Notes: a model not told the origin generated them from the sequence alone. 19,366 bases of DNA from an uncultured Collinsella sp. (GCA_900549185.1 URNM01000019.1:1-19366), one strand, 5' to 3'. Numbered from the stretch's first letter, positions 6,703-14,474 are shown. Numbers and translations: made by a program.

Positions 6703-8367
6703 CTACTCTTTATGGCTGCCACCTCCCCGCTTGACCAGGAGCGCGACCACGATGAGCGCGGCTCCGGCGGCCGCTGCGGCGGCCGCGGCGTACATTGCCA
6801 TATCGCCAGTCGAGGGCATAAAGCCTCCGGTGGTAATGCTAGGGGGTGTGCCGGTGGGCGTATTGATGAGCGACGCCTCCAGGCTGCCCGTCGACCCGTC
6901 CGCGCTGTCGGCGCGCAGGGGCGACTCGGCCGTGATGGTGAGCTTGGGCTTGGCGGCGGCCACCTGGTCGACGTCCAGGCCCTCGGCCTTGACCGTCACG
7001 GAGCGCGTGCCCTCAAAGGCGGTGTAGCCCTTGGGCGCCTTGAGCTCGCGGACCTCCAGCTTGCCCGAGTCCACGCCCGAGACGGTCACGCGGCCGTCCT
7101 CGCCCGTGGTGACGGTGGCCTTGCCCTCCGCATCCCACATGCCGTCGGCCGCCAGCGTGCGACCACGGTCATCGGCGATGCTCAGGACCGCCCCGGCAAG
7201 CGGCTTGTCGCCGTCGCTGCCGCGCTTGGTGAGCGCGAGATCCCAGGTGTAGGCGCACGCGTCGTCGCTCGGCGTGCGGGTGAAGCCCGCGTCGCCGGAC
7301 TGGTCGGCAAAGGGAGAGCGCGGGTAGCGCAGGTAGACCTCGTTGGGGTTGCCCTTCGCGATGCCGTGGTTGCACGCGCCGTTGAGCGGCGCATTGTACA
7401 CGGCGACCACGCGGGCGCCCGCGGTGAAGGCGTCGGCCCCGCCGAGCGCGGCGATCAGGTCGCCGGTGCGCACGGTGAAGGTCTTACCGTCGACCGAGAC
7501 CTTGCACTGTGCCGTGATGTCGGTCCAGCCCTGCGCGGGCTTGGTGCCGGCGCGGCCGTCCTTGCCGGTCGAGACGGCATCGAACCCACCGTCCGCACCC
7601 GCCGCCACGTACACGCGCACGCTCGCGGCCACCTTGGAGGGGTCGAGTCCCGCGCTCATGGTGTCGACGAACTGCACCGCGTAGGTGTCGTAGGCGGCAA
7701 GGCCTGCCGGGACCGTGGCAGAGAGGCGCCAGTACAGGTCGTCGCCGACCGTGGCGTCGGCGGCCTTCTGCCAGGCGACGGCACTGTCCTCCAGCACATG
7801 CTTGGACACCTTGGGGGTCGCGGCCTTGGGCTTGACGGTGACGGCGCTGCCGCCGACCAGTGCCATGATCGGCGCGGTGCCGGCCTCGTTCTGGGCGATG
7901 GCGTCGTCGTCGGCGACGATGAGCCAGTAGCCACAGGGCAGCTCGGCCGTCGTGCCCGCATTAAGGGCCACGGACTTGGCGCCAGAGCTCTGGAGGGAAC
8001 GAGCGAGCTGTGCGCTCAGCGCGCTCGTAAGGTGGGAATCGGTGTTGAGCCACTCGGCAGCTTCCTGCGCGGTGGTCTGGGAATTGGGCATGCCGGCGCT
8101 GCGCAGCACGGGCAGTGCGGCGTCGCGCACGGCGTCGCTTGCCCAGGCGAGGTCGGTGGCGATCTTGGCGTCGCTGTCGCCGTCGACGACGTTGGCGCTA
8201 AAGATCTGGTAGGCGTCGTAGCTGCGCGCCACGGTGCCGCTCACCGTGATGGAACCGGTCGAGGTCGGCACGGCCTGCGCGGATGCGGGGAACACAACCG
8301 CGCAGGTGCCGATCAGGAGGGCAAGCAGTGCAAACAAGATCGGGAAGGAGCAAACTTTCTTATTCAC
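6703..8367 (-). CDS. Minor pilin (paralogue of the backbone pilin), MPSTG sorting signal
   Basis: An LPXTG-type pilus subunit of 554 residues. The start is the GTG at 8367 (MNKKVCSFPILFALLALLIG), which has GGAGG eight bases upstream; the ATG at 8448 lies inside the preceding gene. The signal peptide ends near PASAQA. The N-terminal block TVARSYDAYQIFSANVVDG and the VSKHVLEDSAVAWQKAADATVGDDLYWRLSA block match the backbone pilin domain by domain. A CnaB-like domain carries E-box LEVRELKAPKGYTAF. The sorting signal is MPSTG (about 517-521) rather than LPXTG, followed by an alanine-rich helix and KRGGGSHKE. The start overlaps the end of the adhesin anchor fragment by eight bases, so it is probably translationally coupled. 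The spacer to the backbone pilin is 108 bp with only a weak hairpin (6678-6696). Its role as basal or shaft-accessory subunit is inferred. Confidence 0.92.
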   Translation of the reverse strand: MNKKVCSFPILFALLALLIGTCAVVFPASAQAVPTSTGSITVSGTVARSYDAYQIFSANVVDGDSDAKIATDLAWASDAVRDAALPVLRSAGMPNSQTTAQEAAEWLNTDSHLTSALSAQLARSLQSSGAKSVALNAGTTAELPCGYWLIVADDDAIAQNEAGTAPIMALVGGSAVTVKPKAATPKVSKHVLEDSAVAWQKAADATVGDDLYWRLSATVPAGLAAYDTYAVQFVDTMSAGLDPSKVAASVRVYVAAGADGGFDAVSTGKDGRAGTKPAQGWTDITAQCKVSVDGKTFTVRTGDLIAALGGADAFTAGARVVAVYNAPLNGACNHGIAKGNPNEVYLRYPRSPFADQSGDAGFTRTPSDDACAYTWDLALTKRGSDGDKPLAGAVLSIADDRGRTLAADGMWDAEGKATVTTGEDGRVTVSGVDSGKLEVRELKAPKGYTAFEGTRSVTVKAEGLDVDQVAAAKPKLTITAESPLRADSADGSTGSLEASLINTPTGTPPSITTGGFMPSTGDMAMYAAAAAAAAGAALIVVALLVKRGGGSHKE

Positions 8368-8665
8368 GATGCTCACCTCCCTTCGCATTCGCCTTGCGAC
8401 GAATGTGCATCCAGGCCGCAGCAGCGCAAAGCACCGCCGCGCCGGCAAGGTACGTCAGAGTGACGCCCGACATACCAGAAAGGGGCAAAGAGGTGGAGTA
8501 GGTGTTGATGAAGGTGGGGGTGGACTTGGGCTTGGTAGTATCGGATCCATCGTTGTAATTCACGGGAGTCTGCTTGCCTTCGTCGATGGCATTACCGTCA
8601 GCATCCTTGATCTGGGTGTAGGTCACCTTCGTGGCAGTGATCTTGCCATCTTTCTGATCCGTCAT
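8360..8665 (-). CDS. Adhesin C-terminal fragment: end of FctA domain plus LPLSG anchor
   Basis: This is the third piece of the split adhesin. The frame is open back to about 8733 and reads TTYPHYKFDQSVYRFDVTM before the internal ATG at 8665. It then contains the last strands of an FctA-type domain (KITATKVTYTQIKDADGN), the linker TPTFINTYSTS, LPLSG, a membrane helix (GVTLTYLAGAAVLCAAAAWM) and the tail RRKANAKGGEHRE. Without a signal peptide it is not a functional unit. Its last bases encode the Shine-Dalgarno sequence and GTG start of the minor pilin. Confidence 0.7.
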   Translation of the reverse strand: MTDQKDGKITATKVTYTQIKDADGNAIDEGKQTPVNYNDGSDTTKPKSTPTFINTYSTSLPLSGMSGVTLTYLAGAAVLCAAAAWMHIRRKANAKGGEHRE

Positions 8666-11181
8666 CGTGACATCAAATCGATAGACCGACTGATCGAACT
8701 TGTAATGCGGATAGGTCGTGCTTTCGCCTGCTCGCGCACATAATACGTGAAGGTCTTAGATCCATTTTCAAGGTCCTTGAGCAGATAGTCCTTCGTCACG
8801 AATTCGACCGGCGCAGTCTTGTTTTCGTCGGGTGTAGCTTTCGACGGATCGACTGTTCCCGTTTCCGGATTGGTGAAGTTCTCGTCGTTCGCAAGTTCAA
8901 ACTTGAACTTCTTCAGCTCGCCGCCGACGACCTTCTTGGTCACCTGAGGTGTCCAAGAGCCCTTGGGTGCGTATTTATTTGTAAAGGTCTTTTCGGTCGT
9001 GAGATTAATGGACACATTACTGCCATCGGACTGGACGGCCGCCATCGAGCTCCCTTTGGTAGGATCAGTGACATTAGTGACCTTTGCTTCATTAACCGAG
9101 TAGTAGGTGTATGTAATGCCCAGCACACTCTGTTCCTTGAGCTTCGTTGTTTTAAACTCAATCTTGTAGATAGTCTGGTCGTAAGTCACACCAGGAACGG
9201 GCTTGTCACCGGGATCCATGTTACCGGGATCCTCAACTAGGTAGTAGACGATCACTCCATCGGAGTAGACCCTGCCCAAATCAAAGAAAAAGTTACCGCC
9301 AGCGTCGTTCTTGACCCCATTGCCAACTTTTGTGCAGCCATTGAGTTGCAGCTTGTGATCGGCAAACGAGGGATCCTGCTTTTTTGTACCCTGTTTGAGC
9401 AGCTGGAACTTGAACTCTCCGTCTTTAAGCGCACGACCCGTTAGCGCCTTAGTGCCGTTGAGCTTCATCTTGGGGTACACGTTCACCTGCGTGGTGGAGC
9501 CAGCGATTACGTCGCCGTTGGTCATGATGCCGCCACCGTGAATGTTGGATCTGTTGCCCGTGATGAAGAGGGACGCAGCCGCGGTAGCAGCATCCATATC
9601 TTCCTGAATCGGCTCAGATTTAAGGCCAATCATGTACTTAGCTTGGGCGCCCTCGTACTTACCGATAGACGTTGGCGCATCGTCGATCGTGCCCGACCAG
9701 TTGGCGGCTCCGCCACCAAGCATCTGACCCGTTACGGCTGCGATGTAGTCTGTATTTCCCGACTGATGGATTAGGAAAAGGTCCTTGTGACCCCCATTCT
9801 TGAAGTTTTCAGTGATCTCTCCGACAGTGCCCTCGGTACCTTTATCCCGATCCTCGCTCTTGCCGCCAGTACCACCCGATAGATTCCTGCCGTTTTCATC
9901 GCGGTTTCCGAAAATTGCGATGCCATTGGTATCGGTAATGGCAGTCTTACCAGTCGGGCAGGCGGCAAAGCCGCCGCCATAGCCCTCGGCCGAATTGTTA
10001 GTAATCAGCGCGTTGTAAATCTTGAGGCTCGCTGAATCTACGTTTTCGCCACTGTTGCCACCCTGGACGAACACGCCGCCGCCACCCCAGTCGTTGGTGG
10101 TATTGGTCGTATTGTTAGTGATGTAGGCTTTCTTGCCGCTCACATTAAATTCGCCAACTGTAGGCGCAGCGATACGGATGCCGCCACCCTCTGAGTTTTG
10201 CGCCACATTGCTGGCGATGATTCCACCAGAAAACGTAAACCCGGAAAGAGCTCGATTCCAAGCGCCAGCATAAACGCCGCCGCCAGCCTCGGCAGAGTAG
10301 TTACCGGTAATGTAACCACCGTTAATTGTGAGACTGCCGCCATTGAAAGCAGCAATGCCGCCACCACCATGGCAACCGTTACCTTTGTGTCCTTCATCGA
10401 TATAGTACTGATATTTGTTGTTAGTAATGTAACCATTCGTAATGGTCACCATAGAGCCCTCAGCACAAATTCCCGCGCCATAACCGTTTTGATAATTATT
10501 TGTACCGTTGCCGGAGATAATACCGTCAACCATGTATACCGTAGAATTTCGGGCATAAACGCCGCCGCCACTGGGGGCATAGTTACCAGCGATTACGCCG
10601 CCAGAAATCTCCAGGGTTGAGCCCTCTACATGAATTCCAGCACCAGCACCACTGCTGCCCATAGAAGCACCACAAACGTATCCGCCACTCATGTTGACGG
10701 TAGAGCCGTTATCGGCATAAATCAGGTTGCCAACATTTGCGTCGTGATTCGTGGTCAGCACGCCGCTTTGAAGGTTAAACGTACCGCCACAGACGTTGAT
10801 GAGCTTCATCGTAGAGTGAGCAGTGGTGCCCACGATGGCGCCATTGATGGCAACCTCGTGCTTGAAAAGGGTCTCGGTAGTAGCAATGTCACTCGAAGTC
10901 GACTCAGTCACGTAGTAAGTGAGCTTACTGGGCGTTGTGCCGTCGTAATCGAGCTTAGCAAGGTTGCCGTTTTTGTCGCCACCCTGCTCGAACTTGTTAT
11001 CAGCCGCCTGCTGCAGATCCTCAATCGTGAGCGTCGCACCCTCGGGCACATTGAACATGGACATGTTGGACGACTTGCCAGGCTCCACGCCCGAGTGTTT
11101 GATCTTATGGCCGTTGAGGTCGATGGTGGTTTCACCCTGGCCAAGCGTAATGTCGCTTGCATACTCAATATCGAGATTCAA
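8662..11181 (-). CDS. Adhesin main body fragment: beta-helix and FctA domains
   Basis: This is the second and largest piece of the split adhesin. The first usable start codon in this frame is a TTG at 11181, but the frame stays open upstream to the G tract and encodes an acidic linker and TEYTLINSADDLSHYLQTDK, so 11181 is probably not a true start. The body contains about eight beta-helix turns rich in Gly, Asn, Ile and Thr (examples GGGVYARNSTVYMVDGIISG and GAGICAEGSMVTITNGYITN), a VYPK segment, then two FctA domains, the second broken by the frameshift. Its last residues, KARPIRITSSISRSIDLMSR, are out-of-frame readthrough. Confidence 0.75.
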   Translation of the reverse strand: MNLDIEYASDITLGQGETTIDLNGHKIKHSGVEPGKSSNMSMFNVPEGATLTIEDLQQAADNKFEQGGDKNGNLAKLDYDGTTPSKLTYYVTESTSSDIATTETLFKHEVAINGAIVGTTAHSTMKLINVCGGTFNLQSGVLTTNHDANVGNLIYADNGSTVNMSGGYVCGASMGSSGAGAGIHVEGSTLEISGGVIAGNYAPSGGGVYARNSTVYMVDGIISGNGTNNYQNGYGAGICAEGSMVTITNGYITNNKYQYYIDEGHKGNGCHGGGGIAAFNGGSLTINGGYITGNYSAEAGGGVYAGAWNRALSGFTFSGGIIASNVAQNSEGGGIRIAAPTVGEFNVSGKKAYITNNTTNTTNDWGGGGVFVQGGNSGENVDSASLKIYNALITNNSAEGYGGGFAACPTGKTAITDTNGIAIFGNRDENGRNLSGGTGGKSEDRDKGTEGTVGEITENFKNGGHKDLFLIHQSGNTDYIAAVTGQMLGGGAANWSGTIDDAPTSIGKYEGAQAKYMIGLKSEPIQEDMDAATAAASLFITGNRSNIHGGGIMTNGDVIAGSTTQVNVYPKMKLNGTKALTGRALKDGEFKFQLLKQGTKKQDPSFADHKLQLNGCTKVGNGVKNDAGGNFFFDLGRVYSDGVIVYYLVEDPGNMDPGDKPVPGVTYDQTIYKIEFKTTKLKEQSVLGITYTYYSVNEAKVTNVTDPTKGSSMAAVQSDGSNVSINLTTEKTFTNKYAPKGSWTPQVTKKVVGGELKKFKFELANDENFTNPETGTVDPSKATPDENKTAPVEFVTKDYLLKDLENGSKTFTYYVREQAKARPIRITSSISRSIDLMSR

Positions 11182-11452
11182 GCGATATTTGCCGGCCTTT
11201 TTATCAGTTTGAAGGTAGTGAGATAGGTCGTCTGCAGAATTAATCAGCGTATATTCGGTCGCATCCTCCGCAACAGGTGGAATTGCGCCTTCATTGCTAG
11301 CGTCATCCGCGGTCTGCTCGGCATCCTCGTCCTGCGAGTCTTCCTCGGACAGCCCCTCAGACTGGACATCATCTCCAGTCTCGCCACCCTCTGCGTCGTC
11401 ACTATTCTGGTTCTCGGTATCCCCGTTGTTGGTGTTGTCTACATCAGTAGAC

Positions 11453-11644
11453 TCAGTTGAGGAACCCCCCCATCACAGTTTCCTCGGCAAAATCTGTCTG
11501 GGCATCGTTGGCGATGGCCTGCGAGATCGGAGGCATGACGAGCGACAGTACCAGGCTCAACACGGAGGCTCCGCACAAAACGCCTGCCAGTACGCGGCGC
11601 GTCGCTTTTTTACTCTGCTTAGTTTTTTCTGAATTCGCTTTCAT
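11453..11644 (-). CDS. Adhesin N-terminal fragment: signal peptide
   Basis: This is the first piece of the split adhesin, 63 residues starting MKANSEKTKQSKKATRRVLA. It has a basic n-region, a hydrophobic core VLCGASVLSLVLSLVMPP, a probable cleavage region near SQAIANDA, then AQTDFAEETVMGGFLN and a stop just after the G tract. It is the only part with a good ribosome binding site, so in the present phase only this exported peptide would be made. Confidence 0.75.
   Translation of the reverse strand: MKANSEKTKQSKKATRRVLAGVLCGASVLSLVLSLVMPPISQAIANDAQTDFAEETVMGGFLN
11465..11471 (-). repeat. Homopolymeric G7 tract (coding strand), candidate phase-variation switch
   Basis: Seven consecutive G on the minus strand, about 59 codons into the adhesin gene and just past the signal peptide. 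The current length shifts the frame; n = 6 or 9 restores it. Poly-G tracts near the 5' end of surface-protein genes are the classic substrate for slipped-strand phase variation. Confidence 0.6.
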
Positions 11645-11698
11645 CGATGTCTCCTCCCCAAGAGACCGCGATCTTGCTCTTTCACTATCAAACGTATC

Positions 11699-11719
11699 TG
11701 CGCAATCTGTAATTGCGCA
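11699..11719. promoter_or_regulatory. Inverted repeat TGCGCAAT-N5-ATTGCGCA upstream of the adhesin operon
   Basis: Perfect 8-bp arms lie 55-75 bp upstream of the adhesin ATG. The half-site matches the dyad upstream of the sortase. A weak minus-strand -10-like sequence (TACTATAAG, 11722-11730) lies just upstream and another (GATAGT, 11684-11689) just downstream; I cannot decide which is the promoter. Confidence 0.4.
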
Positions 11720-12102
11720 CGCTTATAGTACATATTGTAACGATTGTTTGAACATCTAGGCAAAAATACCGATAGTTTTGTAGCGAATTCTCAATTCTCT
11801 TGACATTTGCTCGGATTTGCTTTCGTTTATTCGATATTTAGTTTTTATTTCTGCTGGTAATTTAGTTGCCTATCATTTTTTAATAGCATTTTATTTATTT
11901 GCACAACATTTTGCTCAAGAGTAAACATCCTGTGAACGGTTGAAAATCGACCGTGAGCGGTAGGTCATTTACCGGGAAGAATAGACTACCAAATTGATGG
12001 GAATATCTTTAACTCATCGGTGGTTAGAAGCGTAATGTTCAGACAACGTTATTTGGGTTTTCGCGCAGATTTTAGGCATCAATTCGCCCAAATCGCCTGA
12101 GG
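11720..12102. other. AT-rich spacer without a recognisable gene
   Basis: About 380 bp between the adhesin 5' region and the hairpin behind the HAD gene. It is markedly AT-rich (long A/T runs at 11750-11920) in a window that is otherwise about 60% G+C. I see no convincing ORF, tRNA or repeat. A plus-strand TTGACA at 11800-11805 has no matching -10 box. It probably holds the promoter and upstream control region of the pilus operon. Confidence 0.6.
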
Positions 12103-12135
12103 CCACCACAAAGGTGCCTGCCCCCTTTGCGGTGG
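12103..12135 (-). repeat. Family B hairpin copy 2, possible terminator of the HAD gene
   Basis: CCACCACAAAGG (12103-12114) pairs with 12124-12135 with one G-T type mismatch, around the conserved nine-base loop. It lies 13 bp past the HAD stop codon, the same distance as copy 1 from the sortase stop. Confidence 0.8.
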
Positions 12136-12148
12136 TTCTCCCCCGGCG

Positions 12149-12970
12149 CTACAACAGATGCTCCTCGATAAAGATCGCGATGCCGTCTTTGTCGTTGCTG
12201 GCGGTTACAAAATCGGCGGCGGCGCGGGTGGCATCGCTGCCGTTTGCCATGGCCACGCCCACGCCGGCGTCGGCCACCATGCAGGTGTCGTTATCGGCAT
12301 CGCCAAACACGCAGATGTCCTGGAGCTCCATGTCGTTGAGCTCCGCCACGCGCACAAGGCCGCGCGTCTTGGACACGCGCGGATCCATGAACTCGTAGAG
12401 CCGCTGCGTGGTTTGCAGAGCCGCCGCCTTAACAGTGTCATCGGCAAACGTCGACGCCCGCTCAATCACCCGCGGCATTACCTCGGGCGCCATGGTAAAC
12501 ATCACCTTGGGCTGCGGCTCGCGCAAAAACTCGGCAAAATCGACCACCTGGTAGGGCACGCCGTCGACGCGCGACAGGTGCTCGACGCACGCGTTGCTCT
12601 CGGGCACGTAGAACACGCCGTCTCGGGGGCAGACGGGCGTTGCCGGCAGGCCTGCCATGTGTTTGCAGATGCGCGCGATGGTCTTGCCCGGCAGCGGATA
12701 GCTCAGCTCGTTGATATCGTGCGCGCGGTCGATGACCTCGGCGCCACCGCAGCCCACGAGCACGAACACCAGGCCTTCGATGCCCCAGAGCTCGTACATG
12801 GCCTCGGTCGCGTGGGCGTCGCGCCCGGTGCACAGGCCAAAGAGCACGCCGCGCTCGCGCAGTGCGCGGATCGCCGCCACGGTGCGCGGTGACACCGTGT
12901 GCTGGCTCGTGAGCAGCGTGCCGTCGATATCGCAGAACACGGCTTTGATGTGGCTGAAGGTGGTGTCCAT
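12149..12970 (-). CDS. Cof-type HAD-IIB family hydrolase (sugar-phosphate phosphatase-like)
   Basis: A cytoplasmic phosphatase of the Cof/YidA type, 273 residues (family usual 265-290). All four HAD motifs can be seen: DIDGT with nucleophile Asp14 and acid/base Asp16, Thr48 in LCTGR, Lys201 in VSKTRGL, and GDADND at 223-228. A large alpha/beta cap (C2B type) lies between motifs II and III. The C-terminus has the usual GVAMANGSDATRAAADFVTASNDKDGIA. Substrate cannot be read from sequence; relatives act on sugar phosphates or flavin/pyridoxal phosphates. An AAAGG lies six bases before the ATG at 12970. It appears to be monocistronic, with a B-family hairpin behind it. Confidence 0.93.
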   Translation of the reverse strand: MDTTFSHIKAVFCDIDGTLLTSQHTVSPRTVAAIRALRERGVLFGLCTGRDAHATEAMYELWGIEGLVFVLVGCGGAEVIDRAHDINELSYPLPGKTIARICKHMAGLPATPVCPRDGVFYVPESNACVEHLSRVDGVPYQVVDFAEFLREPQPKVMFTMAPEVMPRVIERASTFADDTVKAAALQTTQRLYEFMDPRVSKTRGLVRVAELNDMELQDICVFGDADNDTCMVADAGVGVAMANGSDATRAAADFVTASNDKDGIAIFIEEHLL

Positions 12971-13061
12971 GGGAGCCTTTCTGGGTTGTGCGGCGGTGTG
13001 GGGTGTATTCGTGAACGGCGTACATGGTATACCAAGGCGCGGGCCGTTGGGACCCGATCGT

Positions 13062-13090
13062 CACAAAGGTGCCTGCCCCCTTTGTGGTGG
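13062..13090 (-). repeat. Family B hairpin copy 3 (one arm degenerate)
   Basis: CACAAAGG (13062-13069) pairs with 13079-13086, followed by the full right arm to 13090. The outer part of the left arm has diverged. The loop is the same as in the other B copies. It follows family A copy 2 in the spacer between the MFS gene and the HAD gene. Confidence 0.75.
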
Positions 13091-13122
13091 CCGAACCCGA
13101 AGGGTGGCCTGGCCCGAGACGC

Positions 13123-13187
13123 AATGCATCACAACATTCGACGTTTTTCGGCAAAATCGCGATTTTCGCTGAATGTTGTGATGGTTT
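13123..13187 (+). repeat. 65-bp palindromic element, family A copy 2
   Basis: Same length and orientation as copy 1, with core AAAATCGCGATTTT at 13153-13166. The arm CATCACAACATTC (13127-13139) pairs with 13171-13183; the outer left end carries two mismatches. It abuts the MFS stop codon directly (stop at 13188-13190). Confidence 0.88.
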
Positions 13188-14474
13188 TTATTGCTTTGCA
13201 GCACGATCAAAATGCCGGCGTCCAAACAGCAGCAACGCCGCGGGGACTGCCGTCACGACCATGCCCGCTCCGATGAGCGTCTGCTGCATGCCAAACGTCG
13301 CCGCCAGCCATGGAGCAATTGCCAGCGGGGCCACGCCAGCGAACATGTTGCCAAAGCCCATGACCGAGTTGATGCGACCGAGCTGCTCGAGCGGGGCCGT
13401 CGTTTGCACGATCGTGTTGTGGAGCGGATTGACGACACCCCAGGCCACGCCCAGGGCAATCTGGCCGACAAGGGCTACGCCCACGTACGGCGTTCCCACG
13501 TAGAGCAGGCTTCCCAGACCCACGGACATGAGCGCCACGAGCAGCGTCTTAAGGTTGACCAGGTGCGGCGGCAAGCGGAACGCGGCCACGGCGCCCAGCA
13601 CCGCGCCCACACCGCTGGCCGACGAGAGCCAGCCCATCCATTCGACACCGACGCGCAGAACATCGCGGTAGAAGAACGACTCAAGCGGGTCAAAGGCGCC
13701 ATAGCCAAAGTTCGAAAGAAAGATAATGCAAAACAGTAGGGCGAGGACGCTGTTGGTAAAGACCGTCTTGATGCTGGTCACGAAGGTGACGCGGGTGGAT
13801 TTACTGGAGTCGGAGCTTTGACTGGCAGTACTTGTCGTTGTGCTGCTATCCGCGGGAATACTTTCGCGCGCGGCGACGCGACCTGCTTGCGGCCTAAAGC
13901 CCCAACCGGCAATATGCGCCAGCACGGTAAAGAGCATCATGAGCACGAACACCGCACACGACGATGCTGCCGCTGCGGCAAAGCCGCCCAGCGTGGGGCC
14001 AACGATGATACTCACGTTTGAAAACATGGCGATGGCGGAGTTGATGCCTTTAAGCTCGACAGGATCGTCGGTGAGGTAGGCTGGATAGGATGTGGCGATG
14101 GGCTGGGCGAACCCCATCACAAAGCCCAGGAGCACCGCGCCGAGCAAGACGATGCCGGTCGCGCTGCCAAAAACGAGAATCGCCGCGCCGGTTGCCAGCG
14201 TGCCCACGATGCTCAACAAGAAATGCCGGCGCGGGCCCCAGGCGTCAAGCGCCGCGCCACCCGCAAAGGATCCCAAGATCACAAATACGTTCATAAAAAG
14301 GACGGCTAGCGATGTCGCCACGACCGAGGCATCGTCTGCATAGGTGAGCGTTCCGATGACGCCGATAAAGTAGCTGGTCTGAAAACCGATGTAGATAAGA
14401 AAGCGCATCGCCACCAGGCGCTTGGCCTGCATGGACAGCGATGATTGAGGCTTTGAGAAAAGAGGGGCGAGCAT
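13188..14474 (-). CDS. MFS transporter, 12-helix permease
   Basis: A major facilitator superfamily integral membrane protein, probably an exporter of small molecules; the substrate is unknown. The start is set at ATG 14474 (428 residues, MLAPLFSKPQSSLSMQAKRL), with AAGGAG six to seven bases upstream; the longer ATG at 14513 has none. Two six-helix halves are visible. The motif-A-like loop GGAALDAWGPRRHFLL lies between helices 2 and 3, and a long Ser/Thr-rich cytoplasmic loop (RESIPADSSTTTSTASQSSDSSKSTR region) separates the halves. Pro/Gly-rich GFVMGFAQPIATSYPAYLTDD follows helix 4. The MFS_1 or enterobactin-exporter-like group is the nearest in overall pattern. Transcribed alone, with palindromes A2 and B3 behind the stop. 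Confidence 0.92.
   Translation of the reverse strand: MLAPLFSKPQSSLSMQAKRLVAMRFLIYIGFQTSYFIGVIGTLTYADDASVVATSLAVLFMNVFVILGSFAGGAALDAWGPRRHFLLSIVGTLATGAAILVFGSATGIVLLGAVLLGFVMGFAQPIATSYPAYLTDDPVELKGINSAIAMFSNVSIIVGPTLGGFAAAAASSCAVFVLMMLFTVLAHIAGWGFRPQAGRVAARESIPADSSTTTSTASQSSDSSKSTRVTFVTSIKTVFTNSVLALLFCIIFLSNFGYGAFDPLESFFYRDVLRVGVEWMGWLSSASGVGAVLGAVAAFRLPPHLVNLKTLLVALMSVGLGSLLYVGTPYVGVALVGQIALGVAWGVVNPLHNTIVQTTAPLEQLGRINSVMGFGNMFAGVAPLAIAPWLAATFGMQQTLIGAGMVVTAVPAALLLFGRRHFDRAAKQ

Larger units (their letters stand above)
8360..11644 (-). pseudogene. Pilus tip adhesin with beta-helix and LPLSG anchor; interrupted by two frameshifts (possibly phase-OFF)
   Basis: Read across two frameshifts, this is one gene of 1095 codons, first in the pilus operon. 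Features in order are: ATG 11644 with GGAGG eight bases upstream; a basic n-region and signal peptide (to about residue 45); an acidic Ser/Asp/Glu linker (about 60-130); a right-handed beta-helix with repeated GGG(I/V)xA...I(T/S)(N/G)N turns; two FctA/Spy0128-like isopeptide domains (KALTGRALKDGEFKFQL and VTKKVVGGELKKFKFEL); an LPLSG signal, helix and basic tail. The first shift is at seven G (11465-11471), where six or nine would keep the frame; the product stops at GGFLN. The second is at about 8723-8733, where one extra base restores VREQ(G)ESTTYPHYKFDQ. The protein is probably the host-binding tip. Illumina homopolymer errors at G7 are uncommon, so I lean towards real variation. Confidence 0.85.

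Noticed and set aside
6712..8463. A 583-codon open frame on the plus strand opposite the minor pilin
   Set aside because: It is antisense to a clear pilin with signal peptide, E-box and sorting signal; its translation is low-complexity (Gly, Arg, His, Val) as expected from the complementary frame of GC-rich DNA.
8715..8740. Programmed ribosomal frameshift joining the two adhesin frames
   Set aside because: The local sequence (CAGGCGAAAGCACG on the coding strand) has no X-XXY-YYZ slippery heptamer and no obvious stimulatory structure; a simple base loss fits better.
11800..11805. TTGACA on the plus strand as a promoter
   Set aside because: No acceptable -10 box at 16-18 bp and no plus-strand gene downstream.
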